A DNA stretch of 64,000 nucleotides from Macrotis lagotis (lineage: Eukaryota > Chordata > Mammalia > Peramelemorphia > Peramelidae): assembly GCF_037893015.1 (NCBI RefSeq), contig NC_133663.1, positions 220,623,753 to 220,687,752 on the forward strand, read 5' to 3'. The notes under the pieces are model-generated. The model ran no database searches. It worked only from the letters and a program-made list of their open reading frames with translations, and was not told where the DNA came from. Within the stretch, counting starts at the first letter, position 1. Every line of letters starts with the position of its first letter. The position numbers and the translations under genes are program-made. Below, in pieces: positions 1 through 12,714 of this stretch.

Positions 1-108
1 GTCAGGGGTACCTGAGTTCAAATCCAGCTCAGACACTTAATAATTACCTAGCTGTGTGGCATTGGGCAAACCACTTAACCCCATTGCCTTGCAAAAAAAA
101 ACTACATT
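1..108 (+). repeat. tRNA-derived marsupial SINE, 5' part outside window
   Basis: The sequence runs from the anticodon-arm side of the SINE (GAGTTCAAATCCAGCTCAG) through the TTAATAATTACCTAGCTGTG core to the ATTGCCTTGCAAAA end and a short A-run. It matches the other SINE copies in this window at 34.4, 37.5 and 41.5 kb. The 5' head is cut by the window edge. Confidence 0.85.
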
Positions 109-179
109 AAAAACTAACCTATCCACCATTGCAAACTGTCTATCAGAGAAAAATTCTTTAAAAAAAGGGTCATCCCAAA

Positions 180-345
180 GTTGATAGTTCTGCCTTAGGG
201 GGTGATGAGGTCCCCTCACTAAGGGTCTTCTAACAAATACTTAATTATCATTTCTCAGATATGTTATAGAGGGAATATATTTTCCTACAAATATCATTAG
301 ACTATAAGATATCTCTGAGATCCTTTCCAAATCTAAAATTTGGGT
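180..345 (+). repeat. CR1/L3-type LINE 3' fragment
   Basis: The text GGTGATGAGGTCCCCTCACT, followed by a GTCTTC stretch and then GAGATCCTTTCCAAATCTAA, parallels the last part of mammalian CR1/L3 elements (gtgagttcccctcact...ggtcttcaag...gaggtcccttccaactct). It is diverged and short. No coding capacity remains. Confidence 0.6.
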
Positions 346-1235
346 GAATATGGAAAAAGAAGTTATTTCACCTTATTAGATCTTGTTTTCTTTATCTTTG
401 CCATCTAACATGGCACAAAGAATAGGGCACATAATTTTTAATAATCAAAAGATCTGGGTATTCCTGACTGTACTCTTTGTTTCCCTTTGGGTTCTTATTC
501 TATTTAATCACTGCTTTTTTCTTTTAATATTTTTTTATTAAAAATCCAGTGGATTTTTTCAGCTATAGTGAAAAATTACCCATTTAACCAAATCTAATTA
601 CTTCTCAGATCACAAGAATAATATACAACTTACTACTCATTATGTTTTTTGAAATATCATTACTTACAAAGAAAAATTTAAAATTGATCAAGCTTTTTAG
701 TAGAAATATTGACTAACTGAAGGTTAAAATGTGGTACCATAAAAATGGCAAGCTTGTATTGGCTGAGAAGTTAGAAATTGAATGTTTTTCAGATTAGCAT
801 TACAAGGAGTATTTTAGGGTCTATTTTTACAATGCATTTTATGGGCAATAAGAAACTCTGAAACATTGAACTCTATTGTCATACATTCATTAAAGCTACT
901 TCTCTTTTGGTTTTTGTTCAGGTCTTCCTTATCCCATAACAATTACTAATTAACTCTCCACTATAAGAATATACAGAACAATGAACTCCCTACCAGGATT
1001 AAAAATCACTCTTTCCCTTAGGCAATTCTTAAGGAGGAAGAGAGGCCCCCATAGTCTTGCAAGTGTCATTTACATGAACATACAGGATGACATATTGCAT
1101 TTGTCATGAATCACACTGAATACTAGGAGAGATCAAAGGAAGCAACTTCCTGGTAATAAAAACCCTCCTTGTCACTAGAATCCATTCTGCCTTCACTGCT
1201 AATACTCCTGAGATTGGATTTATTCTAAATGACTC
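346..1235. other. AT-rich stretch, no recognised feature
   Basis: Unique-looking AT-rich sequence without coding potential. I see no repeat family or conserved motif in it. Confidence 0.5.
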
Positions 1236-1475
1236 CAGGGACAGAACTAAAACTGATGAGTGGGATTTACAGGAAGGCAGATTTAGGTTCAACATCGGGT
1301 TTCTAACCCTTAAAATTCTGTAGAAGAAAAGTTGTTTTATTGAGATAGTATGTTCCCCTTCACTGCAGGTATTCAAGAAGAGATTGGTTCCCCATTTCTC
1401 AACAGTTACATATTTGAGGCAAGAGATTTATTAAATTGCCCCTGAAGTCCCCTTCAATTATGGTATTCATTCATT
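1236..1475 (+). repeat. CR1/L3-type LINE 3' fragment
   Basis: The order of landmarks fits the 3' end of a CR1/L3 element: AGGAAGGCAGATTTAGGTTCAA (cut here at 22 bp only as a landmark span, near 1273-1294), then a GTTCCCCTTCACTGCAGG block near 1350, TATTCAAGAAGAGATTGG and CCTGAAGTCCCCTTCAATTA. Similarity is clear but old. It lies in the same orientation as the fragment near 180, so both may be parts of related insertions. Confidence 0.65.
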
Positions 1476-2480
1476 ATTTCCATGGTTTTGTTTCTTTCCA
1501 ATGTTTTGCTGGAACTAGTTGATATAGACTGTTAAGAATAAATTATTACATTTTCAGTGTAAGCATTCATGTTTCAAAAATCAGAAAATGCTTGAAATCA
1601 GGGTTTGATTTGTTGTTTTATTGATTATATAGACTGTATGGCATGATGGAAAAAATGTTTATCTAGGTCAAACTTTAAAGTTAGTCTTATGTACATTTTA
1701 TTTTTGGTGGAAAGAGAGCCAACTGATAAATATTTGGCAGTATACACCTGCTGTTCTTAAGACACCTAGAAATGTCTGCTCACTTTTTCAGGTTTTCATT
1801 CACTTAAATATTTTGAATACTACTAGTTAAAATCATCTTTTATAATACTTCAAATATATAATTATGGTACATTGCCTGTAATAAATTCTTGGTTTTTGGT
1901 TGGTTGATTTAGAATGCATTTGGCTCCTTTTTATTTTTATTTTTTGATTCAGAACTTTAATTCCATGAATGTAGGGAACTCTCAAAGAGGAAAATCTCTT
2001 TACAATGGAGATTACCTATTAGTCTACAATTTATATTCTTAGAGATTTGCCTGGGTACAAAGTCATCACCTGTTCCATTGTGTTTAACTATTATAAATTT
2101 CTACTCATAATTATCATGGTGGTAAATTCTTTGTGTTAGCATGGAACTTTTACTTCAAGGAATATATCCACTAGCAATCTGGCTAGTTCAGGTCCATATC
2201 AGGCAAGTGAGAAATTGTTCTTTGAATTTATATTTTGCATGTTGGTTCCTTTCTTTAGTCACTACTTAGAAATCTATAAGTTGTTCAGACTAAATTGCAA
2301 AATGCTTAAGCAATGTTTAAAAGTTTTATATAGGAATGTCTACATTATGTGAGCTTCAAAATGAAGGACTAGGTATTTTTTATGATTCCCTCGACCTCTC
2401 AAAGTTCTCCAAAATAGAAATTATGTATCAAATGCAAAATAGTAATTTCATCTATTTCTATGTTCTAGGACAACTAGAAA
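1476..2480. other. AT-rich stretch, no recognised feature
   Basis: About 1 kb with no open reading frame of note and no repeat I can name. Confidence 0.5.
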
Positions 2481-4620
2481 ACAAAAAAAAGGTTTAGCTC
2501 CCAAACCCCAGAACCCAATCCTGAGTTCACATAGCACCCCTCTATTACATCCAATCCTGCTGGGAGTGAGGGTGAACTGGCAAACCCCTGAATTCTAGTC
2601 TCCTCTCCTTTCTGGTTTCCTAAGGAGACCAGAGCTCGATCTCTAAGCTTTAGAATTCTTTTGGACCTGGACATCAAATTGAGGTATAACCTTTCTAGAA
2701 CAAAAGGTTGTCTGATTACTGACAGCACCAATGCCAGTGAAATAGTCTTTAAATTTCCAGCACCAGGACAGAGAAATGAGCAAGAGAGGGAGCAGGTCCC
2801 CAACCTTATGGGGAGCTATGTATCACTGAGAATAGCCTGAGAGAAGGATCAAAACATCTAAAGAGTATTAGATTTGACTATCACAAAATTACTGGAGACA
2901 GAGACCTAGAGAGATAAACTATGAAATGTTCATCAAGGGAGGAAGCATGAGACACTTCTTCAAAGGAAGCCACACTTAGAGAAGAGGGAATCAGAAAGTG
3001 AGTGAAAAGGAACATAATAGGATAAAAGGACTGAAAGTATAGGAAGAAGAAAATTCAAATACCTAGAACATAAATAGATAAATCAATAAGAAATCTAGGA
3101 GCAGTAGAAAGAAAAAACTTCTGGATCTAATAAATTATTTCAGGTATCTATGAAAAACTCCTGAAAAAAATAGAAAAGAAAGTTTCAATATTTGATGAAA
3201 TAGAGAACCTTGTGAAATTTGAGAACACAGAATCACTAAGCACCATTTCTGAGTGATTTGAAAGAGAAATAAGAATTATGAATACAGAATTTCTTGTTCT
3301 TCACATCAAAAAATAGTGAGCAAAATAGAAAAACATGACTCTTTAATGGTAAGTCTCACCAAAGAAAGAAAAGAAAGAACAATGGATTGGAAATGCAAAT
3401 ACACAGAACTAATAGAAAACCTAGAAAAAGGGAGTCCAAAAAACAACCAAAAATTTATAATAAAAGAAAATATAGTCATTATGCAATAAAACATACTGAC
3501 AGGTTTCACTTGGACAAACTAAAAATTATAGATTTCCCTATAATCTTTTGCACAGCAAAAACCCTTAACACCATAATGAAGAATAGAAGAGAACTGCTTA
3601 AAATATCTAAATATAGAAAATGAAATTCCAGTTTAAAGAATTCATAGATCACCTTTAGAAAAAATGCTATAAATTCCCAGATGTAAAGTATTCATATTTA
3701 ACACTTTAATTCGAAATAGATCCTGCACGCTATCAAGAGAAAGATCGTCAAATAGAAAGAAAAGTATACTTAAATATTCCTCAAGACTATTTCTCACTCA
3801 CAATTTGTTCCTAAGAGCAATAATGACCAATCCTACAAATCTTAGCTTAGTCAAACAGGAAAAAATGTACATTATCCAATAATAAAGTTTGAAATTTTTT
3901 TTCAGAAGTCAGATTTAAGTGATTATTTGTCCCATGAATATCCCTTACAACAAAAATGCAGGAAGAATAAATAAATGCAGCAAGGACAACAATAGCAACA
4001 GAGTGACAACAGATACCAGTAAGAACATTCCTTCTACATGTATGCAAAGAGAGGGATGAAGGTCAAAATCTGGTAGAAAAAAACAATGAAAAGGAGGACA
4101 GAAGATATTATGGTATCCAGGTGAATGAATTCACCTGCCTCTACAGGTGAATACTTCCACTCTGGGACTATATTATAACATGGGAAGACAAATAGTAATG
4201 GGGAGGGGCGGGGAGTAGTGGGATAGAAAAAGTCATATCAAGTTTAGCAATGAGGAGAAGATAGCCTCTGTTTTCTCAGAAAGAGGAGAGCCTACAAGGT
4301 AGAATGAGGAAGAGAGGGGAAAATTGAAATGAAAAGGGTAGGAAGGATGTTTTATTTTGGGGATGGGATGAGGATTCCACCGATGAATGTTCTTATGAGT
4401 AAAGAGATGAACTGTGAAAGAAGGGGAGGAGTTTATTCTAGATGGAATCTGGAATATTTGACATTTGGAAAGTCTACTTGTCCTGCTTGGGAAAGTGGGG
4501 AAAATTTGGGGGTAACTAAGACTTGGATAGTGGGAGATCATAAACACAGGGAAAACATTTCCTGGGAAATATAGAAAGAAAGAAGAAAAGTCAATGGAGA
4601 AAGTAAATCTAGATATTTGC
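2481..4620 (+). mobile_element. Old L1/HAL1-type element with degraded ORF1
   Basis: A 5'-UTR-like stretch (2490-2770) is followed by ATGAGCAAGAGAGGGAGC at 2776. This is the MSK(K/R)... start typical of marsupial L1/HAL1 ORF1. Downstream comes A-rich, Lys/Glu-rich sequence as in the ORF1 coiled coil (about 2830-3460). Then a stretch near 3535-3670 resembles the later ORF1 region, with ATTCATAGATCACC near 3640. It has many stops and frameshifts. What follows (3900-4620) is purine-rich non-coding sequence with no sign of reverse transcriptase, as in ORF1-only HAL1 elements. Much more diverged than the copies at 16.6 and 61.8 kb. It could be a 3'-truncated old L1 instead. Confidence 0.5.
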
Positions 4621-4654
4621 TGGGCTACAAAATCAGAAATGTGGGCAGAAGACC

Positions 4655-4840
4655 CTAATATAGGACAGCACTAGATGGCACTGGACTTCAGGAAGACCTA
4701 AGTTCAAAGCTTGTGTCATATTATTACTGGACAACTCACTTAAATTCTTTTAGCCTCAGTTTCCTAATCTGTTAAATGAGGATAGTAATAGCTATGAGAA
4801 TCAAATGAGACAATAATGTGCTGAATTTATATCCCAAGAA
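4655..4840 (+). repeat. MIR/THER-type SINE
   Basis: GCCTCAGTTTCCTAATCTGT followed by TAAATGAGGATAGTAATAGC and AATCAAATGAGACAATAATG is the MIR-family core and 3' part in the sense direction. A tRNA-like head with GGAAGACCTAAGTTCAAA precedes it. Confidence 0.75.
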
Positions 4841-4854
4841 AGTCATTAATAAGA

Positions 4855-5345
4855 AAAAAGTTCTCAAGGACTCCAAAAACATTTGTAGCAGCACTTTTTA
4901 AGATAACTAAAAATTGTAAACAAAATAGATGCTGGTCAATTGGAAAATAATTAAAGAAACTGTGATACATGAGTATAATGGAATATTATTGTGTCAGATG
5001 AAATATGATTGATGTATACATGAAATCATGGACAGATCTATACAGATTTATGCAGAGTAAAGTAAACCAGAGCCAGAAAAATAATATAGACCATAATTAC
5101 ATTTCAAATGGAAAGATCACAAAAAAGCAAAAGCAAATGTAATAAAATTATATAAATGAAGTCATACTGAAATGGATAGATATGAGAAAAGACTCCCACT
5201 CCATCCTTTCATGGATGGAGTTGGTAGATCAACCAGTGTTATAATATATCACTCATTTTCATACTTTTCCAATATATCAGTAAATAGAGCTGACTTTTAT
5301 TTCTCTTTTTCCTCTCCAAAAAAATGCAGCTGGTCATTTTGAAGG
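4855..5345 (+). mobile_element. L1 3'-end fragment, sense
   Basis: Contains ACATTTGTAGCAGCACTTTT, CAATTGGAAAATAATTAAAG and AATGGAATATTATTGTG, then GTAAAGTAAACCAGAGCCAG. These landmarks occur in this order in the region downstream of ORF2 in marsupial L1. It is diverged and non-coding. The last 200 bp are assigned with less certainty. Confidence 0.6.
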
Positions 5346-5348
5346 ACT

Positions 5349-8300
5349 TTGGGGGGTGGGGGGAGAGAGAGAGAAATGGATATTATGATATTTAAGAAAC
5401 AATACATAACAACAAACCCTCCCTTTTGTAAAAAAAAAATAAGGTTTTATAACTGTAAAACAAATAACCATTTGGAAATAGGTAGTTCCTCATCTCTGGA
5501 CTCTTACTTAAAACCAATAGACCTTTCAGGCTACTTTCAGGATATTGGAAAGGAGTCTTTCCAATAACAATATGCAACAAATCCTGTACTTACTTATTCA
5601 CTAAAATTAGTTTCCTAAGAGTAGATCTATCTTTTTTACTATTGGCTTTTGTTGTGAAAGGTGATTGTAAGTTGGACTTTTGTATTTTTGCTAGAGAAGA
5701 ATATGTTATTGCAATATCTTTAGGAATGGTTATTTAGGTCACAAATTTGAGACCACAGAACATAATAATATTAGATTTTGTTCCTTTTTTAATCCCTTGT
5801 GATTTACATGGATCCGAAAGCATGAATGATGAATACTGACTGTGTATATCCACTATTGTATTGTACTGTATAGGATTCTTGGGAGTAGATGTGTAAGAAG
5901 TCTCATTTTCTTATTTATTAATGTATTTTTCTTTCCTAACATATAATAAAGATATGAAGCATTACCTGGTTCACATTTAATATGCTTTTATTGGCAAATT
6001 CAACTCAAAGTTATTTGAATCAATGAATATTTATTAAACACATATTATGTGCTAACTTTGCCTAATCTGACAGATTTTGTCATCTACAATTAAGGTATTC
6101 TGCCATTAGGTAAAAGATAAGTTCACCTATGAATTTTAAGCTTTCAAATGCTTTGGACATGACAGATAAAGATTATAAATTTAAAGTGTTTCAACTTTTT
6201 AAAGCTCATTTGAACATTACCAGGAAGATCTATCAAAGTATTAGGACTCTGTTAAAGAAAATATATGAAGAAAGCTTTACAACAAATCAGGAGTAAAATT
6301 TATTATTATTTTTAATCTTTTGGATTAAGATTCTTAATGTTTTCCCCCTTTCCCCCTTATGCTGTCAGAGAGAAATGCTTAACTTCTTTCATGAATCTAC
6401 TTCACAGTCAAAACCTGTGTGAACATTAGCACAAATGCCCAACTTTGCCCCTACACTTGCCACTAAACTCACATTAGTTTTTTTCTCAAAAAAAAGACTT
6501 TGATTTCTATTGTAGCTGAGGGGGGGGTGGGAAGCTTCCAGGGAGAATAGAATCATTATTGCTTTATTTTAGTTCTTTGGTCTTCTATAAGAGAAGCCAG
6601 AAAGGGGGTTGGGAGTGGGGAGAAATTGCATTGTGTCCCCATACTCAGGTTGCAAGGGGAAAAAAAACCTGAAAATCAGTTTTTATCACTATGAGGAAAA
6701 TTTCCACCCCTGTAACTAATTTTTTTCATCTGTTTTATTCTGATATTTTCATCTATTAAAGAAATTTTGGAATGATGTATATTTTTTTATGCTAAAAAAA
6801 ATTCTAACCCTATTCTATTTTCTAGCAAAATATTCTAAGGACTGAATTATATTGATTTTTGTTCTGGAAGATTTGTAATGGCCTTTTGTCAAAATGATTA
6901 GGGATGAATCAATCACTTTTTCCCCAATGAAGATAAAGTTCTACAACTCTTTTTAAAAAAAGAGAGTAAGATTTCTCCCTTCTGAAAGACATTTCCAACA
7001 ATAACTGTTAGTCATTTGATATTGTGATATGATAACCAGCAGTCCCTACCACTGTGATTTGTGCCATTTACATATTCTAAGAATATATATGCATTCACAA
7101 GAATGTCTTCCTAACAATCTCTATCATATGCCTCCAACTTTTATAAACAGCCTCAGCCAGAAAGAGATTTAGAAAGTTGTTGAATCCCTTCCAAAAGAAA
7201 ACATGCTATATGACAAATAGAAATAAGGGTTTTTGAATGTATATTGAAAGTGGTTTTATAACATAGTCAAATTAGTTTGACTTTCTTAAATTGGATAAAA
7301 ATGGTGAAGTGAGTCAAACTTGTAGACTACATGAATACTGAACTTAAACATTTGGTCATTATTAAGCAATCTCATGAACCTGGTTCTTTAAATACAATTT
7401 TGCTATATTACTGCTATATTATTTTCAAATGTACTGATAACCTTATGCTCTCAATGGAATAACAAACAAAAAAAGACTATGTTTAGAAGCATTTTTATAG
7501 TATGCTTACTGGAAGTCAAGAAACATTTTCCAGAATTAACATATAACCTACCCTAAGGCATGTTGAAGTCATCTCTTATTCAAATAGTTTGAAGAGAAAG
7601 TTGACTCTAATCAGTGCTGGACAAAGGGTTCAAAATTAAAACATGTGGCACTTATTGAACTTCAGGACAAGTCTATGAAAAAAAATCTAACTTTTATTTC
7701 ATTTTTTTCTCTGTGTTCTCAAGAAAAGTTTACTGTCTTACAAAAAAGATTACCTTGCCTTATCAAAAGAGAATCGTATATTTCTAGAAAATTTATCACT
7801 AAATGGGTAGGAACACAGGACAGAAGAAAACCCCAATTCCTCCTCTAATATCCATTATAGCCAAAAGTATATCATCTTTTCTCTAGAGGGAATTGAGTCA
7901 GCGTACATCAGAAAGGTATTATATTTCCTTGCCACTACCTCAGCCTCTGTCAGTTTGGGCAAAATATCCAAAGGAAACTGTCTAAAAGGCAATTTGAAAT
8001 ATAGGATTGGAGTTTGGGTGAGAGGTCAGGGCTAGAAATAGAAATCTGACAATCACCAGAATAGGGATAATAGCTGAAGCCAAGGAATAAATTAGATTAC
8101 TGGGGGAGAGAGAACTAAGTAAAATTTAAGGGAGAAATCTTGAGGGATATTTATATTTTATTGAATTTTCTGGCCTCGGATTTTAGAACAACTGGCAATA
8201 ACACATTTTTGACAGACTTCATACTTATGAATTAAGCACAAAGAGAATTCACCTGGAAAACAGAAAATATATTAATAAACAGTAAAAGGACATATTGATA

Positions 8301-8448
8301 ATTTTGAAGTAATGGAGATAGAGAGAGAGAGATTGGACTTAGATTTCAGTAATATAGCAAACATTCAGTGAGGAAGTTTCTTTTACTAATGGAGGAAGCA
8401 AATTAAGCTGGGAATGACATTTCTTGCATCATAGAATGATTTTTTGTT
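5349..8448. other. Repeat-poor AT-rich interval
   Basis: Three kilobases without a nameable repeat, apart from a tiny L2-like piece near 6020-6060 (AATATTTATTAAACACATAT). There is a G-run near 6520-6530. All open frames are short and lack family resemblance. It could hold conserved non-coding sequence, but nothing in it shows that directly. Confidence 0.4.
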
Positions 8449-8695
8449 CTTCCCAGTATGGACAGCTATTTGGCACAATGGATAGAATACTAGATCTGAA
8501 ATCAGGAAGATTCATCTTCCTCAGTTCAAATCTGGCCCCAAATACTTACTACTTAGGCTATATAACTTTGGACAAGTCACTTAAGCCTGTTTGCTTCAGT
8601 TTCCTCTTCTGTAAAATGAGCTTGAGAAGGAAATAGCAAACCATTCCAATATATTTGCCAAATAGAGACACAAATTGTTGTACACAATTGAAAGA
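8449..8695 (+). repeat. MAR1-type SINE, nearly full length
   Basis: tRNA-like head (GGCACAATGGATAGAATACT), GGAAGATTCATCTTCCTCAG, then CAGTTTCCTCTTCTGTAAAA, TGAGAAGGAAATAGCAAACC and ATTCCAATATATTTGCCAAA. This is the diagnostic order of the marsupial MAR1 SINE, including the GGCAAACCACTCCAGTATCTTTGCC-like block in mutated form. Confidence 0.8.
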
Positions 8696-9304
8696 TAAAT
8701 GAAAAAGAAATCATTCCAGTATACTTATTAAATTCTACTATTTTTATTAGATTGGGTGCAGTTATTTGTATGGGTACCTTTTTTTTCCTCCACTTAAAAT
8801 AGAAACTTCCTGAGGGCAAAAATTTAATCCTACTTAATCTTATATTTTCTTCTGTGATTAGCACAAGGATCTGTATTGTGAGTCAAAAATTAGTTCCCAT
8901 TGTTTTGAAGGGAGGTAGATACTCAAAAGCACAGATCTCCACAAAGCATAGATTTATCATTTTCATTGGTCCGTCATCAAGTATTTAAAATGAAATGAAT
9001 CCCCCAAAATAAGGAACTACCACACTACCCTTTTAGATGGAATACAATCAAAATTAGTGGGAAGAAAGGAGGAAGTGGTGGAAAATAAAGAAGGAAAGAT
9101 TATCAACAGAGAGGGATGCTTCAGAATAAGATCTAGTACTGTGCTTGATGACTTTTACTCATTTTTTTCTGAAAGACAACCTTTATTTTTCTGTGGAACT
9201 ATTTTTGGAAATCATTTCACCTTTCCATTTCCCTTTTCCTATGTCAGTATATCTTAAATGATTTTTGCTCCATTAAATGTAGTACTTTTTTATATAAGAA
9301 AAAA

Positions 9305-9420
9305 ACGTGGCATGATGGATATAGGGCTATCCCTGGAGTAAGAGAGACCTGGTTCCTTCTGCTGCCATATAGTAGCTTGGTGGCAATGGATTGCTATCAG
9401 TCAATTCTCAAGTTACTAGA
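9305..9420 (+). repeat. SINE head fragment
   Basis: GGCATGATGGATATAGGGCT, CCCTGGAGTAAGAGAGACCT and GGTTCC resemble the tRNA-derived head of the local SINEs. The body is lost or unrecognisable. Confidence 0.4.
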
Positions 9421-9800
9421 CTCCATTATCAGAATAGTTTCTATAAGAGGAATTCCCCATATTTATGAAATCAAAGTTTGGGTCTAAATGAAACAAGCTA
9501 AAACAAAATATGCCAACCTTTATTTTATTTTTAAGAGAAACTGGAAAAAAGGCAAAAACAAACAGAAAAACTAGGTGGGAACTTCCAATCTCACTGTCTG
9601 TCAGTTGCAGGAGATTAATTTGGTCCTCTGTGCATAGAGTGGACTACTATACTTCACTTTGTGGAATCTAATGATTGGAACTAACTGCTGCAGGACATGG
9701 TAGAAGCCAAAAGAAAATCTACCCTTTTTCCTTTAAAAAGGGGGATGTGGGCATGTTGAGAGAAGGATATAAAAAGGACTGAAAAAGTGCATCAGATATT

Positions 9801-9802
<2 letters not shown>

Positions 9803-9883
<81 letters not shown>

Positions 9884-9908
9884 GGGAGAGAGAGGGAGAG
9901 AGAGAGAG
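9803..9908. repeat. Compound (TG)n-(AG)n microsatellite
   Basis: About 20 TG units run directly into an AG array with several GGGAGAG interruptions. The purine-rich half is a candidate triplex (H-DNA) former. Apparent reading frames through it are artefacts. Confidence 0.97.
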
Positions 9909-10464
9909 TAGCTGGTTTCTTATATTTTATTTTCAATAAAAAGAATCAGTCACAGTACTAGATATTTCTGCTATAACATTCCACTGGTACAGAAAGCAGA
10001 TTGAATTTCTTACCAGGGTATTTTCTCCCTTATATTAAGAGCAAATGCATTTATAATGTTTGTCTTTTCATTTGATTTAAAGTTAAATTTGTCTTGTGGA
10101 TTTTCTTTATGGGAACAAAGGACAATACACATTGCATTGCTCATGCTCTCAATTAATTGTCATGTAGAAGTTTACAATTCTAAGACAAATGAATCCTACT
10201 CTAAATTAGCTGGTTTCCAACATTTTAAAAAATGGAATGGATTGCATGATCAATCTATCTTTTAAATTTTATTTTAGGCTGTGATAAATTTTACCTTGAT
10301 CAGTTCTGCATAGGATGACTGAATTAATGGTTTGAAGTTCAAATTTTGATGATTTCAAAAGTTGTTTAATGAAAAAAAGTGCTTATCTGCATCTTAATCT
10401 TTTCATCTACATATGAGCATAAAATGTGTGCTGCGTGACCATGTAACTTCTCAGCTCAATAAAT

Positions 10465-10830
10465 TTTAGTGGTTCTTATTGCCTCTGGGATAAAATGAAA
10501 ACATCTCAGTTGGTATTTAGAATCCTTTGTAATTTGGCCCAAACCTGGCCTTCCAAGCTAATTTTATACTATTGTCCTTCATTTATTGTAACTTCCAACC
10601 AAATTGACCTATTTACTGCTCCTAATATATAATGTTTCATTTTAAACCTTTCTGCCTTTGCAAAAACTGTCTCTTATTCCTAGACTTCTCTGCTTTCTCA
10701 TCTCTGCCTTTCTTTAGACTTCATACTGCATAATAATATTAGGTAAATATGTCTAAAGTTTCTTGTCCCATTTGGATAAGAAACCCCTCATCCAACTTTC
10801 TTTAAATATCAATACCTTGAACTAAAATCC
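10465..10830 (+). repeat. L2-like LINE 3' region
   Basis: The succession GATAAAATGAAAACATCTCA, AATCCTTTGTAATTTGGCCC, AAACCTGGCCTTCC, CCAACCAAATTGACC and TGCCTTTGCAAAAACTGTCT parallels the L2 3' region (ataaagtccaaa...ctggcc...gcctttgcacatgctgt). Confidence 0.6.
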
Positions 10831-11221
10831 ATTTCCTTTTATGACACATCTAACTTTGTTGAAAGTTCAGAAAGGAACTTGGTACCTCAGAATACGGAAC
10901 TGGGGTTATGAGTAAACAAAAGCAGGAGGTCTTTGATCCACTTAATATCAGTATCTCCTTGATAAACTCCTTGACTAAATTAATGAGCAGACTATAAGAA
11001 GAAAAAAATATTTGATTCACAGAAATATCTTATGAGCTCTCCTTTGATGAGAGAAAAGATTATTTTTTAAAACTATAAGGAAACAGAAGATAAATGTTTT
11101 TAGAAGGCTTATATCAAAATAAAGGTTCAGAATCTTATTCTTTTTTGCTTTGCAATTATTTGCATTTATTTTCAGACTTACTTTTTTCTGTGGTCATGTC
11201 TTTTCAAGCAGTATGTAAATT

Positions 11222-11732
11222 TAATTTTTAAAAATTATTATTTATTTTTTTACATTCATTTTAAAAAATTGAGTTGTGGTTTCTCTCCCTCCTTCCCTTT
11301 TTCCCTTTCTTACCCTTTCTCCCACCTATTAAGAAGGTAAGAAATGTGATATCAATTATATATTTATGAAATTATATAAGGCATTCTCCTATTAATATAT
11401 GCTGAAGAAAAACAAGAAAAAATTTAAACAAAAAATGATTCATTCTGCATTCAGACTCCATCAGTTATTTCTTTGGAGGTATACATAGCACTTTTCATCA
11501 TAATTCCTTCAAAATTGAATTGGACTATTATATTGATCAGAATAACAGTCATTCATAGCTGGATATTTTCAGTATTTCTGCTATCGTGTTTAATATTCTT
11601 TTGGTTCTGCTCATTTCACTTCCCATCCCTTTTTATATAAGTATTCCAACTGTTTCTTTTTCTTCTGAAACCATCTTGCTCAATAATATTCCATCACAAT
11701 CATGTTACCACAACTTGTTCATTCAGAATTTA
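11222..11732 (-). mobile_element. L1 3'-UTR fragment, antisense
   Basis: Reads as the reverse complement of a marsupial L1 tail. It has TTTACATTCATTTTAAAAAA at the 3' side, a CTCCCTCCTTCC pyrimidine tract, CATTCAGACTCCATCAGTTA, TCTTTGGAGG and CCATCACAATCATGTTACCA. The latter ends abut an L2-like piece. This is the same segment as in the element at 52.3-53.2 kb. Confidence 0.8.
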
Positions 11733-11830
11733 AGCTTCTTAAGGGCAAGGACTGCTTCATTTCTGTCTTTATATCCTCAGAATCTACCATCTTGTCTAAA
11801 TACATAATAGGTGCCCAATTAAATTAAATT
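11733..11830 (+). repeat. L2 3' terminus
   Basis: AAGCTTCTTAAGGGCAAGGA, CTTTATATCCTCAGAATCTA and AATAGGTGCCCAATTAAATT match the L2 tail pattern (gagggcagggact...tatccccagca...taggcgctcaataaa). Confidence 0.7.
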
Positions 11831-11876
11831 CTTTGGAGTCAATAATTATATGTTCATTAGTAGATAATTATTCTTT

Positions 11877-12040
11877 TTTTTTCTTTTCTTTTTTTTTTTT
11901 TTTTGTAAGGCAAACAGGGTTAAGTGGCTTGCTCAAGGGCACACAGCTAGGTAATTATTAAGTGTCTGAGACTGGATTTGAACCCAGGTACTCCTGACTC
12001 CAGGGCTGGTGCTTTATCCACTACGCCACCTAGCCGCCCC
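11877..12040 (-). repeat. Full-length tRNA-derived SINE with 16-bp TSD
   Basis: Complete antisense copy, from a T-run (the SINE A-tail) to GCCACCTAGCCGCCCC (the SINE 5' head). It is flanked by perfect direct repeats TAGATAATTATTCTTT at 11861-11876 and 12041-12056. On the minus strand the nick site reads TT/AAAG, consistent with L1 endonuclease. It inserted next to the L1/L2 debris on its left. Confidence 0.95.
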
Positions 12041-12056
12041 TAGATAATTATTCTTT

Positions 12057-12700
12057 AACCAATTTGATTTCATTTTATTAATTATTTTAGTCTTTGTTAT
12101 GTATAAAATTTCTATATAAACCAATTTGCCTTCAAATTTTCAAAAACATTCTTACAAATAATCCATGTGGTTACATAACTGAACTGAAAAAGGCCTTAGA
12201 ATCCTCTTTCTTCTTCTGTTTCCCTCTCCTAGAAAGCTAGTAGAGCTTAGCTTTGCATCTAAAGTGCTTGGGCATCCTAAAATGAAGTGACAAGAAAGAG
12301 GTATAAGGATTCTATAGGAAAAGCCAGGGATATCTAGGACAATACAAGAATCTATTACCTAAGTCTTTAATGGAAGAGGGGAAAAAACCTACCAGGAGTT
12401 TAAGGGATTTTCTTATTATTGGCAGACAATAGCCAAGATCCCTATTCCTTTGATTGAATTCATTCTTTTCCTAACAACATGCTGCTTCTTCAGTTTTACT
12501 GGACTAAAATCAAAAGCTAATAATTATAATGTATTGTTCCAAATCAAGGAGCAACAAACTAGGACCACATTACCTAGTTTCTTATGACTCTTAGCTAAGA
12601 ATGGTTTTTATATTTTAAAAATAAAAATCATTCTTAGCTTGGCAGGTCATTAAAAAATAAGTTATTGACTTCTGAATTTGGCCCTCTGGCCATAATTGCC
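12057..12700. other. No recognised feature
   Basis: AT-rich sequence without recognisable repeat or gene. Near 12590-12640, CTTAGCTAAGAATGG and CATTCTTAGCTTGG form a loose inverted repeat that could fold into a hairpin. Confidence 0.4.
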
Positions 12701-12714
12701 AGAGCCTGCTTTAG

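Noticed and set aside
2474-2803. Minus-strand 109-codon frame
   Set aside because: It overlaps the 5'-UTR-like part of the old L1/HAL1 remnant and has no family resemblance.
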